Assembly (NCBI GenBank): GCA_027038695.1
Contig: JALWHA010000264.1
Location: forward strand, 1-8,205
Direction of reading: 5' to 3'
Source: Acidobacteriota bacterium
GTDB lineage: Bacteria > Acidobacteriota > Holophagae > Thermotomaculales > Thermotomaculaceae
DNA length: 8,205 bases
A model generated the notes under the pieces. That model was not told where the DNA came from. It worked only from the letters and a program-made list of their open reading frames with translations, and did not search any database. A program made the position numbers and the translations under genes. Below, piece by piece: positions 1 to 7,797 of this stretch. Each line of letters opens with the position of its first letter. Within the stretch, counting starts at the first letter, position 1.

Positions 1-1
1 A

Positions 2-274
2 ACAAATACAATTAAGCATGCATATAGGTTTAAACAAGACAGGGATATTGAGATTGAATACCTTGTTGAAAAAAGGGATTTAATTATAAAGATAATACAT
101 TCAGGCGAGCCTATTTCCCCGGACAAATTGGTCTTTCCCGATATGAAAGAGTACCTTCAAAAGTACAAAAAAGGCGGGTTAGGCATTATGCTTATGATTA
201 AATTTATGGATTCGGTAGAATACGGTAGTGAAAATGGAAAACACTTCTGCAAACTTTCCAAAAAGATCGGGTAA
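2..274 (+). CDS. Anti-sigma factor serine/threonine kinase (RsbW/SpoIIAB-like HATPase), 3' part only
   Basis: The reading frame is open from base 2 to TAA at 272-274 and has lost its 5' end to the window edge; 90 codons remain. The visible part begins inside the N-box of a GHKL ATPase (TNTIKHAY, matching the NAxxHAY signature of anti-sigma kinases). It continues through a G1-like segment (IHSGEPISP, visible residues 32-40) to the G2 lid motif GGLGI (residues 58-62), followed by the family's MDxVEY and N-x-hydrophobic-x-K ending. Proteins of this family bind a sigma factor or other target and phosphorylate a STAS anti-anti-sigma protein on Ser/Thr in the cytoplasm. One oddity is that the Asp of the DxG motif, which normally contacts adenine, is His here (codon 98-100). 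The last 41 bases overlap the downstream phosphatase gene in another frame, which suggests translational coupling. The family assignment is fairly secure; the target is unknown. Confidence 0.8.
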   Translation, partial: TNTIKHAYRFKQDRDIEIEYLVEKRDLIIKIIHSGEPISPDKLVFPDMKEYLQKYKKGGLGIMLMIKFMDSVEYGSENGKHFCKLSKKIG

Positions 275-1733
275 TATTTCTCCCTCAGAGTTAGACTTAT
301 TAACCCTTTTTGAATTTATTTCAAACGCGAAAGAAAACTTATCTTCCGAACATATAGCAAGCCTTACGGTTTTAACCTTAATGGGAAGACTAAAGTTAAA
401 AAACGGGTTTATTAAAATAGGCACAGAAGAGATTATTAAGGGGATTCCTCAAAAAACATACTTAATTGAAAGGAATTTGATTTACGGCAGCAACAAATTC
501 GGAGATTTAAAGTTAGGGGGAGAGAACGAAGATTTAACTTTAAACGGGAAAGATACAAGGTTTATAGATATTGTATGCCACCTTGCCACTTTGCTTTTAA
601 AAAATATTGACAATATAAAAAGATTAAAAGATACAAACAAAAAATTAAGCAGAAAGATACTTCAATTTGAGTCCATACTTGAGGCAAGCAAGGAAATGCT
701 TTTTACAAGGGATTTTGAGAAAAGCGTTTCAATAACAATGAATATTATTTCGGGAAGTTTGGGGATAAAAGAGATAGCGATTGAGATTAAAGACGGCAAC
801 AATCAAAGATTTTTTGAAAGAAACCTGAAAGAAAAAGATATTAAGAATAAAAAACCGAAAAAAATAAAAATCAACTATTTAACAGGGTATTTAGGTAAAA
901 AATTAAACGAAAAAAAACCTGAACAATCGGATATTCATTTTGCACAAATAGTCTTAAACCTGCTATATTCAAACCTTGAAAACTGCAAGATGATCAATCA
1001 ATTAATAGAAAAAGAAAGGCTTGAGAAAGAGATTATGATCGCAAGGGAGATCCAGCAAAAACTTCTCCCCTCTCAACTCCCTGAATTAAAGTGCCTTGAG
1101 ATAGAAACCGGAATGATTACCTACCGTCAGGTAGGAGGGGATTATTACGATATACTTCCTATAGACAGGGACAAAACCTTTGTAATTATAGCCGATGTTT
1201 CAGGTAAAGGGGTACCTGCTTCACTTATAATGGCGGCTGTCCAATCTTCGGTTAAAACCATGATTTTAAAAGGGGTGTACGATCTTGTTAAAATATGCGA
1301 TACCTTAAACAAACTTTTAACAGCCACCACGGAATCAAATAAATTCGTAGCCTTAAGCATTCTGTTAATAGACACAAAAAGCAATTCGGTTGAATACCTT
1401 AACGCCGGCCACACCGCCCCGCTGCTGTTTTCAGGAACAGAGGTTAGCAAATTGCGGGAAGGAGGGCCGGTCTGCGGATTACTTGATTTTGCCTCTTATA
1501 AAAAAAACAAAGCACAATTTAAAAAAGGCGACTTTATCTTTATGTACACCGACGGCATTTCCGAAGCAAAGAAAAAAAATGGGGAAGAGATCGGGGAAAA
1601 AGGCATTTTAGACCTTATCTTTGAATGTAAAGACAAAAAAGATTTCAAATCTTCCTTCAATAAAAAACTCCTTGAAATCACAAACGGAGATTTTGAAGAC
1701 GATGCAACATATATTTTCATAAAAAGGACATAA
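234..1733 (+). CDS. PP2C-type (SpoIIE family) serine phosphatase, RsbU-like, with GAF-like N-terminal regions
   Basis: This is a cytoplasmic Mn/Mg-dependent phosphoprotein phosphatase of the RsbU/SpoIIE type, expected to dephosphorylate a STAS anti-anti-sigma protein. Residue numbers count from the GTG at 228; subtract 2 for the ATG chosen here. The catalytic domain fills about 285-500, with metal-binding motifs VGGDYYD (302-308), ADVSGKGVPA (322-331), NAGH (392-395), YTDGISEA (440-447) and DDAT (491-494), so all the expected acidic ligands are present. A helical linker (about 255-281, ending AREIQQKLLP) is the family's usual switch helix. Two upstream segments, about 22-130 and 145-250, look like degenerate GAF domains joined by a helix, but no ligand-binding motif is recognisable. 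There is no membrane segment or signal peptide. The ATG at 234 is preceded by a weak GGTAG at 224-228; the GTG at 228 is the alternative. The start lies inside the anti-sigma kinase gene, so the two are probably co-translated as a partner-switching pair. Confidence 0.9.
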   Translation: MENTSANFPKRSGNISPSELDLLTLFEFISNAKENLSSEHIASLTVLTLMGRLKLKNGFIKIGTEEIIKGIPQKTYLIERNLIYGSNKFGDLKLGGENEDLTLNGKDTRFIDIVCHLATLLLKNIDNIKRLKDTNKKLSRKILQFESILEASKEMLFTRDFEKSVSITMNIISGSLGIKEIAIEIKDGNNQRFFERNLKEKDIKNKKPKKIKINYLTGYLGKKLNEKKPEQSDIHFAQIVLNLLYSNLENCKMINQLIEKERLEKEIMIAREIQQKLLPSQLPELKCLEIETGMITYRQVGGDYYDILPIDRDKTFVIIADVSGKGVPASLIMAAVQSSVKTMILKGVYDLVKICDTLNKLLTATTESNKFVALSILLIDTKSNSVEYLNAGHTAPLLFSGTEVSKLREGGPVCGLLDFASYKKNKAQFKKGDFIFMYTDGISEAKKKNGEEIGEKGILDLIFECKDKKDFKSSFNKKLLEITNGDFEDDATYIFIKRT

Positions 1734-1737
1734 AGTC

Positions 1738-1766
1738 TTGCAACTTACCGGAAAAATCAATATAAT
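1738..1766 (+). promoter_or_regulatory. Candidate sigma70-type promoter for the first diguanylate cyclase gene
   Basis: In the 39-base gap after the phosphatase gene, TTGCAA (1738-1743, four of six matches to TTGACA) and a perfect TATAAT (1761-1766) are separated by 17 bases, the optimal spacing. The A of the following ATG (1773) is seven bases past the -10 box, where transcription would be expected to start. The site would therefore give a leaderless mRNA. The DNA is AT-rich, so a chance TATAAT is possible, but the spacing of both boxes and the missing Shine-Dalgarno make it plausible. Confidence 0.5.
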
Positions 1767-1772
1767 TTCACT

Positions 1773-4661
1773 ATGAACAAAAAATTTTTATTAATAATTT
1801 TAATATTTGTATCTCTAATCTGTTATTCCCAGTATCTTCCTTTACGTACCTATACCTCTTCTGACGGACTTGCCTCAAATCAAGTTGTTGATATTAGAAA
1901 CGATGCCAACGGGGCCTTATGGATTTCTTGCGGTTCCGGATTATCTTATTTTACCGGGTTTAAATTCGTAAACTATGGGTTAAAAAAAGGCCTGCCAAAT
2001 ATTACCATTATAAAAACTGAGCCTACAGTCAACGGAAATCTATTTGTACTCACCTATCACGGATTAGCCTACAAGAAAGCAGAAGAAGATTATTTTAAAC
2101 AAATACCCCTTGAAGGAGAAATTGTTGATTTTTCGGTGAAAGAAGAAAAGGATAACCCAAACAATTCAGAGCTGTTCGTCTGTGTGAAAAATAAAGGGGT
2201 TTTATGTATTAACTTGCAAGATAATCAAAAACAATGGATTGTGACCACAAAACATGACCCCTTTTCCATATCTATTTTAAAAGGCCAGGTTATTATTTCA
2301 TTTGAAGACGGTAAACTTTATATCGCTGATTTAAAAAGCAAAAAAATAACATTTTTAACCGATCTTAAACAACCGGCAAAATTAAAAAAATACGATAAGG
2401 ATACGATTTTTGCCATAACCGAAAAGGAAGTTTACAAAATCAAATTCAAAGCAGGCACTTTTAATATTCGGAAGATTTTTTCTTCGTCAGACAGAACCCT
2501 AAACATCTTTGACGCCACCTGCACAAAAAAAGGAGAACTCTGGATAGGGACAAATAAATACCTGTTGCAAGTAACATCTAAGGGAAATAAGTATTATACT
2601 ACTCAAAACGGGATACCAGAGCTGCCTATATTTAGCGTTTTTCAAAGCCATGATGAAATTTTGTGGTTAGGGACAAATTCAGGATTGGCAAAGTTAGTCA
2701 ATAACAATATGTTAATCTATAAAAAAATGGAAAACAAAGACATTCAAAGTTGCATTTCTCTTTTCTGGGATAAAAACAAAAAACAGATCTGGACTGGAAT
2801 TAACAGAGGGGTAGCGATAATAAAAGGAAAGAACACCTTTGAATTTCACAACAGTTATTTAGACCAATTTATAATTTGGGACATCGTAAATGACAACGAG
2901 GGAAACTATTACTTCGCTACAGAGGGAGGCGGGGTAGTAAAGATAACAAAGCAGGGAAAAACAATTATTTACAAAAAAGAAGACAAATGCCTGCCTGACA
3001 ATAAAGTGACAGACCTTATTTACCTGAATAAAACCCTCTATGTGGCGACTAAAAGCGGTTTTGCCGTGCATAAAAACGGGAAATGGCATATTTACACTAC
3101 GGCAAACGGCCTGCCCGCTTCTTACATAAGGGCTTTAGCTCAAGACGAGAGGGGAAATATATACCTGGCAACATACGGCGCAGGCATTGTTGAATACACA
3201 AAAAACGGTTTTGTTCAAATTATCAAGAACTTGAAAAGCGATTACAATACAATGTATTCAATCGCATATAAAAATGGAGTTTTTTGGGCAACCTGCAATT
3301 ACGGACTTGTAAAAGTAAAAGACGGAATTGCAAAACTTTACGATTACAGATATGGATTTCCAAATTATAGTGGAATTGCGGTACTTCCTTTAAAAAATTT
3401 CGTATGGGTAGGAACTGACGGAGGCTTATGTCTCTTTGATATTAAAAAGGAAAAGGTAATAGAGATATTTACCAAAGACGAAGGATTGCCGGGAAACGAA
3501 TTTACAACCCACAACGCAATTTGTAAAGATTCAAAAGGAAATGTCTGGATAGGGGTTTTCGGCGGAATGGCAACGATCAGCCCACAGACGGTATTAAACA
3601 GTCAAATATCTTTTAATCCGAAAATTTACTTTAAAAACTTAAGTTATAAATATAAAAAACAGATATGGAAAATAACCCCGGGAAACCCTTTATTAAAAAT
3701 ACCTTACGGAGCAAAGGACATTACCTTTAACTTTGATGTAATATGGTTCAGAAACGACTATAGTACCGCTATCTTCTATAAACTAGAGGGAGAAAGCGAC
3801 GAATGGACAAAGATTGACGACTTGAAAAACACAAAAGTACAGTTTAATTATTTAACCTTCGGAACCTACACTCTTGATTTGAAAATAGTTAATTTGGGAG
3901 CAAACAATCAATCGGTGGAAAAGAAGATTGCCACAATAAAAATAATGAAGCCGTGGTGGGCAAAAAAATGGGTAATATTTACAATCATACTGTTATTCTT
4001 AATCGGTGGAGGTCTTATTTCTTTGTTCTTCACTTATATTCGCACCAAACACCTTAAAAAAGAAAAAGAAAGATTAGATAAACTGGTTGCCGAAAAAACA
4101 GAGCAGTTAAAAACCGCGAATGAACTTCTTAAAGAAAAAAACAAAATGCTTGAAGAGTTAGCGGAAAGAGACTTTCTAACAAACCTTTACAATAGGCGGC
4201 ACGCCTTAAAAGTCCTAAAATTATACCAAAAATTAGCCGAGAGAGACCCGAATTTTAAGATTTCTTTTATTTTAATAGATATAGATTTCTTTAAAATCAT
4301 TAACGATACTCACGGCCACGACGCCGGCGACTTTATTTTAAAGGAATTAGCCAAAATATTTAAAAAAATAACAAGAAAATCCGATATTGTTGCTCGTTGG
4401 GGGGGAGAAGAATTCCTTATTATTCTTCCAAAAACCGGGCCGGAACAGGCAAAAAATGTAGCAGAAAAACTTAGACAAGAAGTAGAAAACAAATATTTTC
4501 TTTATCAAGATAAAAAAATCAAATTTACAATAAGCGCAGGGATATCCACTCTGGATTTAGGGTTATTACATTCTGACGAAGATATAGAAAGAATTTTAAT
4601 TGAAGTAGACAAAAAACTTTATCAGGCAAAACAAAGCGGCAGGAACCTAATTGTGTATTAA
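1773..4661 (+). CDS. Membrane diguanylate cyclase with double beta-propeller (Reg_prop) and Y_Y_Y sensor, paralog 1
   Basis: This 962-aa envelope sensor is predicted to make c-di-GMP from two GTP. Residues 1-20 form a signal peptide (KK then a hydrophobic run, probable cleavage near YSQ). Residues about 30-603 hold about 14 Reg_prop blades of the type GLPxxxVxxIxxDxxGxxWxGTxxGL, the number in a pair of seven-bladed propellers. A Y_Y_Y domain follows at about 645-723 (NFDVIWFRN, FGTYTL). A membrane helix (about 732-756) and a coiled coil (about 757-798) lead to a GGDEF domain at about 799-962. It shows DFLTNLYNRR (800-809), DIDFFKIINDTHGHDAGD (836-853), GGEEF (877-881) and an RxxD inhibitory site (R868-D871), so it should be active and product-inhibited. 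ATG 1773 is the only possible in-frame start after the TAA at 1731-1733. The 21 bases before it contain no G, so there is no Shine-Dalgarno. The ligand is unknown. Confidence 0.92.
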   Translation: MNKKFLLIILIFVSLICYSQYLPLRTYTSSDGLASNQVVDIRNDANGALWISCGSGLSYFTGFKFVNYGLKKGLPNITIIKTEPTVNGNLFVLTYHGLAYKKAEEDYFKQIPLEGEIVDFSVKEEKDNPNNSELFVCVKNKGVLCINLQDNQKQWIVTTKHDPFSISILKGQVIISFEDGKLYIADLKSKKITFLTDLKQPAKLKKYDKDTIFAITEKEVYKIKFKAGTFNIRKIFSSSDRTLNIFDATCTKKGELWIGTNKYLLQVTSKGNKYYTTQNGIPELPIFSVFQSHDEILWLGTNSGLAKLVNNNMLIYKKMENKDIQSCISLFWDKNKKQIWTGINRGVAIIKGKNTFEFHNSYLDQFIIWDIVNDNEGNYYFATEGGGVVKITKQGKTIIYKKEDKCLPDNKVTDLIYLNKTLYVATKSGFAVHKNGKWHIYTTANGLPASYIRALAQDERGNIYLATYGAGIVEYTKNGFVQIIKNLKSDYNTMYSIAYKNGVFWATCNYGLVKVKDGIAKLYDYRYGFPNYSGIAVLPLKNFVWVGTDGGLCLFDIKKEKVIEIFTKDEGLPGNEFTTHNAICKDSKGNVWIGVFGGMATISPQTVLNSQISFNPKIYFKNLSYKYKKQIWKITPGNPLLKIPYGAKDITFNFDVIWFRNDYSTAIFYKLEGESDEWTKIDDLKNTKVQFNYLTFGTYTLDLKIVNLGANNQSVEKKIATIKIMKPWWAKKWVIFTIILLFLIGGGLISLFFTYIRTKHLKKEKERLDKLVAEKTEQLKTANELLKEKNKMLEELAERDFLTNLYNRRHALKVLKLYQKLAERDPNFKISFILIDIDFFKIINDTHGHDAGDFILKELAKIFKKITRKSDIVARWGGEEFLIILPKTGPEQAKNVAEKLRQEVENKYFLYQDKKIKFTISAGISTLDLGLLHSDEDIERILIEVDKKLYQAKQSGRNLIVY

Positions 4662-4666
4662 AGGGG
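4662..4666 (+). promoter_or_regulatory. Strong ribosome binding site that sets the start of the second cyclase gene
   Basis: AGGGG lies five bases before ATG 4672, directly after the stop codon of the first cyclase (4659-4661). It favours ATG 4672 over the in-frame TTG at 4651, which would add seven polar residues before the signal peptide and overlap the upstream gene. The contrast with the first cyclase gene, which has no such site, is notable. Confidence 0.8.
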
Positions 4667-4671
4667 ATGAA

Positions 4672-7599
4672 ATGAACAAATCTAATGTAACCTTTAAATT
4701 AGCAATAATTCTTTATGCTTTATGGTATTTCACACTTGCATTCTCTCAATCGTTGCCTGTAAGGATTTATTTTACCGACAACGGGCTCGCATCTTCTCAG
4801 GTCTGGGATATAGTGGAAGATACAAGAGGATCCATCTGGTTCGGGTGCAGTTCGGGAATATCAAGATTCAATGGGTTTGAGTTTAAAACCTATCGGCTTA
4901 AAGAAGGACTCCCCAATGAATCAATAAATAAACTTTTAACATCAAAAACAGGCATAGTAATAGCACAAACAGTAAAGGGAATAGCATACATAAAACCAAA
5001 CGCAAAGAAATTTACCGCAATCCCTTACATCGGGGAGGTATCGGATACTATAGCAATAGACGAGCTCTCTAAAAATAACTCTACATTGAGGACAAAAACC
5101 GTACTTTTTGCCGCTTTAAAAAAGAAAGGCATCTACAGGTTTGACATAGAGAAAAATAAGTGGCATTACTTCGGGTTCAAAAAATACAACCCGGTTGTCT
5201 TACGGTTATTTAAAGCAAAACTCTTTTTCAGTACGTCAGACGGAAATTTATTTGTCACATCGTTAAAAAAAGATAACCCCAAACTTATAGGCAAAACACC
5301 CCCATTAATAAAAATTAAGGTCTCAAAAAGCAACACACTTCTTTTAGTATCAAAACATACAATTTTTCTCTATAAAAACGGAAATATTAAAAAGATATTT
5401 AATACACCCGATAATGAAGAAATAATCTTTGATTGCATACAGGATATGGCTGAAAATATATGGATCGCCACAAATCAGGGATTACGAAAAATAAGCGAAA
5501 CAAGGTCTTCATTTTACTCATTGCAAAACGGGATTCCTGCAAAAAGAGTATTAAGCATTTTTCAAAACAATGAAGGGATAATATGGTTCGGTACAAATCA
5601 CGGAGCCTGCAAACTTATCTCGGAGCACATGCTTGTTTATAAGGACAAAACCAGTAGAAGCGGTGCCAGTTATATATGTTTTTATTACGACAAAGAAAAT
5701 AAAGCAATGATGCTAGGGTTCTCGTCAGGAGTATTAATCGCAAAAAACGGAAATATAAGCACCTTAAAATCAAAATATATATCAAAGTTTCCAGTCTGGG
5801 ATATTGTTAAAGATAAAAAAGGAAACTTTTATTTTGCCACCGAGGGAGGGGGGGTAATAAAAAGGGACAAATTCGGGAAAGAACAATACTTTACCGAAGA
5901 AAACAAATGCCTTCCCGGAAATAACGCCACCGACCTTTTACTGAACGGTGACACACTTTATGTTTCCTGCAAAAAAGGCTTTGCCGTTATGAAGAACAAT
6001 AAATGGAAAAGATATGATATATCAAACGGATTACCTGTTTCGTATATCAGATGCCTTGCAAAAGACGATAAAAATAACATTTTACTTGGAAGTTTAGGGG
6101 AGGGCGTTATTATTTACAACAGAGGAAAATTTAAGAATTATTTACCCTCAACTCCGAAAGAATTAAAATCTGTTTTTGCTTTATATTTTGACAAAAACCG
6201 AAAAACACTCTGGGCAGCAACAAATTACGGATTAATCAAAATCAACAACAACAAAACAAAATTTTACGGCAAAAAAAACGGGTTTTTGCCTTTCGGTTTA
6301 TCCGCCGTTTATCCTGCGGGAAAGTATTTGTGGATTGGAAGTGACGGAGGAGCACAACTTTTTGACCCTGAAAAAGAAACAATACTTAAAATTTTAACCA
6401 AAGATGACGGCTTGCCCGGCAACGAGTTCACCACACACAACGCTATTACCAAAGACCCCGATAACAATATTTGGTTCGGGTTATTCGGAGGTGCCGTAAA
6501 AATTGAAAATTTAGGCCTTCAAATAGATAACAAAACAATGTTTAAACCCAAGATATTTCCGACTTCTTTAAGATATTTTTATAAAAATAAATTTTATGAA
6601 AACACGAACTTTTCTCAAAAAACAATTAAAATCCCATACGGGACAAAAGAAATTTTTATTAACTTTGACGTAATCTGGTTCAGAAACGAATATAGCTTAG
6701 GTATAGAGTATAAATTAAAGGGAATTAATACCATGTGGAATAGGATAAATAATTTTAAAAATATGAAAATATACTATACAACTCTCAAGCCGGGAATTTA
6801 CCCTTTATACATAAAGGTTTCGTCTATTTCAAACAATAAGGAAATCATAGAAAGAGTTATGACTCTTGAAGTCCCTGAACCATTCTGGCAAAAACCAGAA
6901 TTTATAATTCTAATATTTGCTCTTTTTTTAGGATTAATTGGTATTATTGCTTATACCGTAACGCACATTAAAACAGCAAAACTTAAAAAGGAAAAAGAAA
7001 TACTGGACAAACTTGTAAAAGACAGAACAAAACAATTAGATACCTTAAACAAAAAACTTGAGGAAAAAAACGCCAAATTAAAAGAATTCGCCGAACATGA
7101 TTACCTGACAGGCCTCTATAACAGGAGATTTTTTGCACATTTAATAAAAATCTTTAAACGGAGTGCGGCAAGAGACGAAAAAACCAACGGTTGCTTTATA
7201 CTGCTTGATATTGACCACTTTAAAAAAGTCAACGACACATACGGCCATGACGCCGGTGACACTGTTTTGAAATTTGTAGCCGAAACAATATCCTCGTCCA
7301 TAAGAAACAGTGATTTTGCAATCAGGTTCGGGGGAGAAGAATTCCTTGTACTCCTTACAAAATTAGATGAGAAAAACACAATAGAAATAGCCTTCAATAT
7401 AGCGGAAAAAATCAGGGAAAAAATAGAAAATGTAACAGTTGAATACAATACTAAATCTATAAAATTAACCGTAAGCGGCGGGGTTTGTTGCTTTGACTTT
7501 AAAACACTTGACAGGGAAACCTTAGAACAGAAATTAAAAGAAGTGGACGAAAAATTATATAAAGCAAAAGAATCAGGAAGAAATAGGATAATTAAATAA
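4672..7599 (+). CDS. Membrane diguanylate cyclase with double beta-propeller (Reg_prop) and Y_Y_Y sensor, paralog 2
   Basis: This 975-aa tandem paralog of the preceding gene has the same architecture throughout. It has a signal peptide (about 1-26, ending LAFSQ) and about 14 Reg_prop blades (about 37-610). A Y_Y_Y domain follows (about 655-733, with NFDVIWFRN shared exactly with the first copy), then a membrane helix (about 743-766) and a coiled coil (about 767-808). The GGDEF domain (about 809-975) has DYLTGLYNRR (810-819), DIDHFKKVNDTYGHDAGD (846-863), GGEEF (887-891) and the inhibitory RxxD (R878-D881). It should synthesise c-di-GMP in response to an extracytoplasmic signal. The copies are closest in the last propeller blade (GLPGNEFTTHNAI identical), the Y_Y_Y domain and the cyclase, and differ most in the first propeller at about residues 100-250. 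They may therefore sense different ligands or have drifted. The gene starts 10 bases after the first copy ends, so the two are almost certainly co-transcribed. Confidence 0.92.
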   Translation: MNKSNVTFKLAIILYALWYFTLAFSQSLPVRIYFTDNGLASSQVWDIVEDTRGSIWFGCSSGISRFNGFEFKTYRLKEGLPNESINKLLTSKTGIVIAQTVKGIAYIKPNAKKFTAIPYIGEVSDTIAIDELSKNNSTLRTKTVLFAALKKKGIYRFDIEKNKWHYFGFKKYNPVVLRLFKAKLFFSTSDGNLFVTSLKKDNPKLIGKTPPLIKIKVSKSNTLLLVSKHTIFLYKNGNIKKIFNTPDNEEIIFDCIQDMAENIWIATNQGLRKISETRSSFYSLQNGIPAKRVLSIFQNNEGIIWFGTNHGACKLISEHMLVYKDKTSRSGASYICFYYDKENKAMMLGFSSGVLIAKNGNISTLKSKYISKFPVWDIVKDKKGNFYFATEGGGVIKRDKFGKEQYFTEENKCLPGNNATDLLLNGDTLYVSCKKGFAVMKNNKWKRYDISNGLPVSYIRCLAKDDKNNILLGSLGEGVIIYNRGKFKNYLPSTPKELKSVFALYFDKNRKTLWAATNYGLIKINNNKTKFYGKKNGFLPFGLSAVYPAGKYLWIGSDGGAQLFDPEKETILKILTKDDGLPGNEFTTHNAITKDPDNNIWFGLFGGAVKIENLGLQIDNKTMFKPKIFPTSLRYFYKNKFYENTNFSQKTIKIPYGTKEIFINFDVIWFRNEYSLGIEYKLKGINTMWNRINNFKNMKIYYTTLKPGIYPLYIKVSSISNNKEIIERVMTLEVPEPFWQKPEFIILIFALFLGLIGIIAYTVTHIKTAKLKKEKEILDKLVKDRTKQLDTLNKKLEEKNAKLKEFAEHDYLTGLYNRRFFAHLIKIFKRSAARDEKTNGCFILLDIDHFKKVNDTYGHDAGDTVLKFVAETISSSIRNSDFAIRFGGEEFLVLLTKLDEKNTIEIAFNIAEKIREKIENVTVEYNTKSIKLTVSGGVCCFDFKTLDRETLEQKLKEVDEKLYKAKESGRNRIIK

Positions 7600-7616
7600 T
7601 TTTAAAATGGAGAAAA

Positions 7617-7694
7617 TGGGGTGAGCGAGGGGAATTGAACCCCCAACCCCCAGAGCCACAGTCTGGTGCTCTATCCGATTGAGCTACGCTCACC
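7617..7694 (-). tRNA. tRNA-His(GTG)
   Basis: Read on the minus strand, the cloverleaf is complete. The acceptor is GTGAGCG/CGCTCAC, with the extra G-1 (base 7694) opposite C73 (base 7620), the identity element of bacterial tRNA-His. The anticodon loop CTGTGGC on a CCAGA/TCTGG stem gives anticodon GTG. The T loop is TTCAATT, and CCA is encoded at 7617-7619. It is the last gene of a three-tRNA operon, 11 bases after tRNA-Arg, and its 3' end faces the 3' end of the second cyclase gene across 17 bases. Confidence 0.97.
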
Positions 7695-7705
7695 ATAAAA
7701 ACAAA

Positions 7706-7782
7706 TGGCGCACCAGGGAGGATTCGAACCCCCGACCAACGGCTTAGAAGGCCGCTGCTCTATCCTGCTGAGCTACTGGTGC
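7706..7782 (-). tRNA. tRNA-Arg(TCT)
   Basis: On the minus strand the acceptor stem is GCACCAG/CTGGTGC, with discriminator G73 and an encoded CCA (7706-7708). The anticodon loop CTTCTAA on a GCGGC/GCCGT stem gives anticodon TCT, reading AGA and AGG. The T loop is TTCGAAT. These are the arginine codons that dominate the protein genes in this window. It is the middle gene of the Pro-Arg-His operon, 15 bases after tRNA-Pro. Confidence 0.97.
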
Positions 7783-7797
7783 ACTCATACATATTCC

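Noticed and set aside
1145..1450. Minus-strand open frame of 101 codons inside the phosphatase gene
   Set aside because: It is fully covered by the conserved catalytic domain on the other strand, shows no recognisable motif and has no promoter. The other minus-strand frames inside the cyclase genes are rejected for the same reason.
1731..1772. Phosphatase and first cyclase lie in the same frame, separated by one TAA and 13 sense codons, hinting at stop-codon readthrough
   Set aside because: A fusion would bury a signal peptide inside a cytoplasmic enzyme, and nothing else supports readthrough. The shared frame is a one-in-three coincidence.
1815..1832. Cys in the signal peptide of the first cyclase as a lipoprotein site
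   Set aside because: The residues before it (S-L-I-C) do not fit a lipobox, the second copy has no Cys there, and the protein has a separate membrane helix.
4651..4671. TTG at 4651 as an upstream start of the second cyclase
   Set aside because: It would overlap the end of the first cyclase and put polar residues before the signal peptide, while ATG 4672 has a well-placed AGGGG site.
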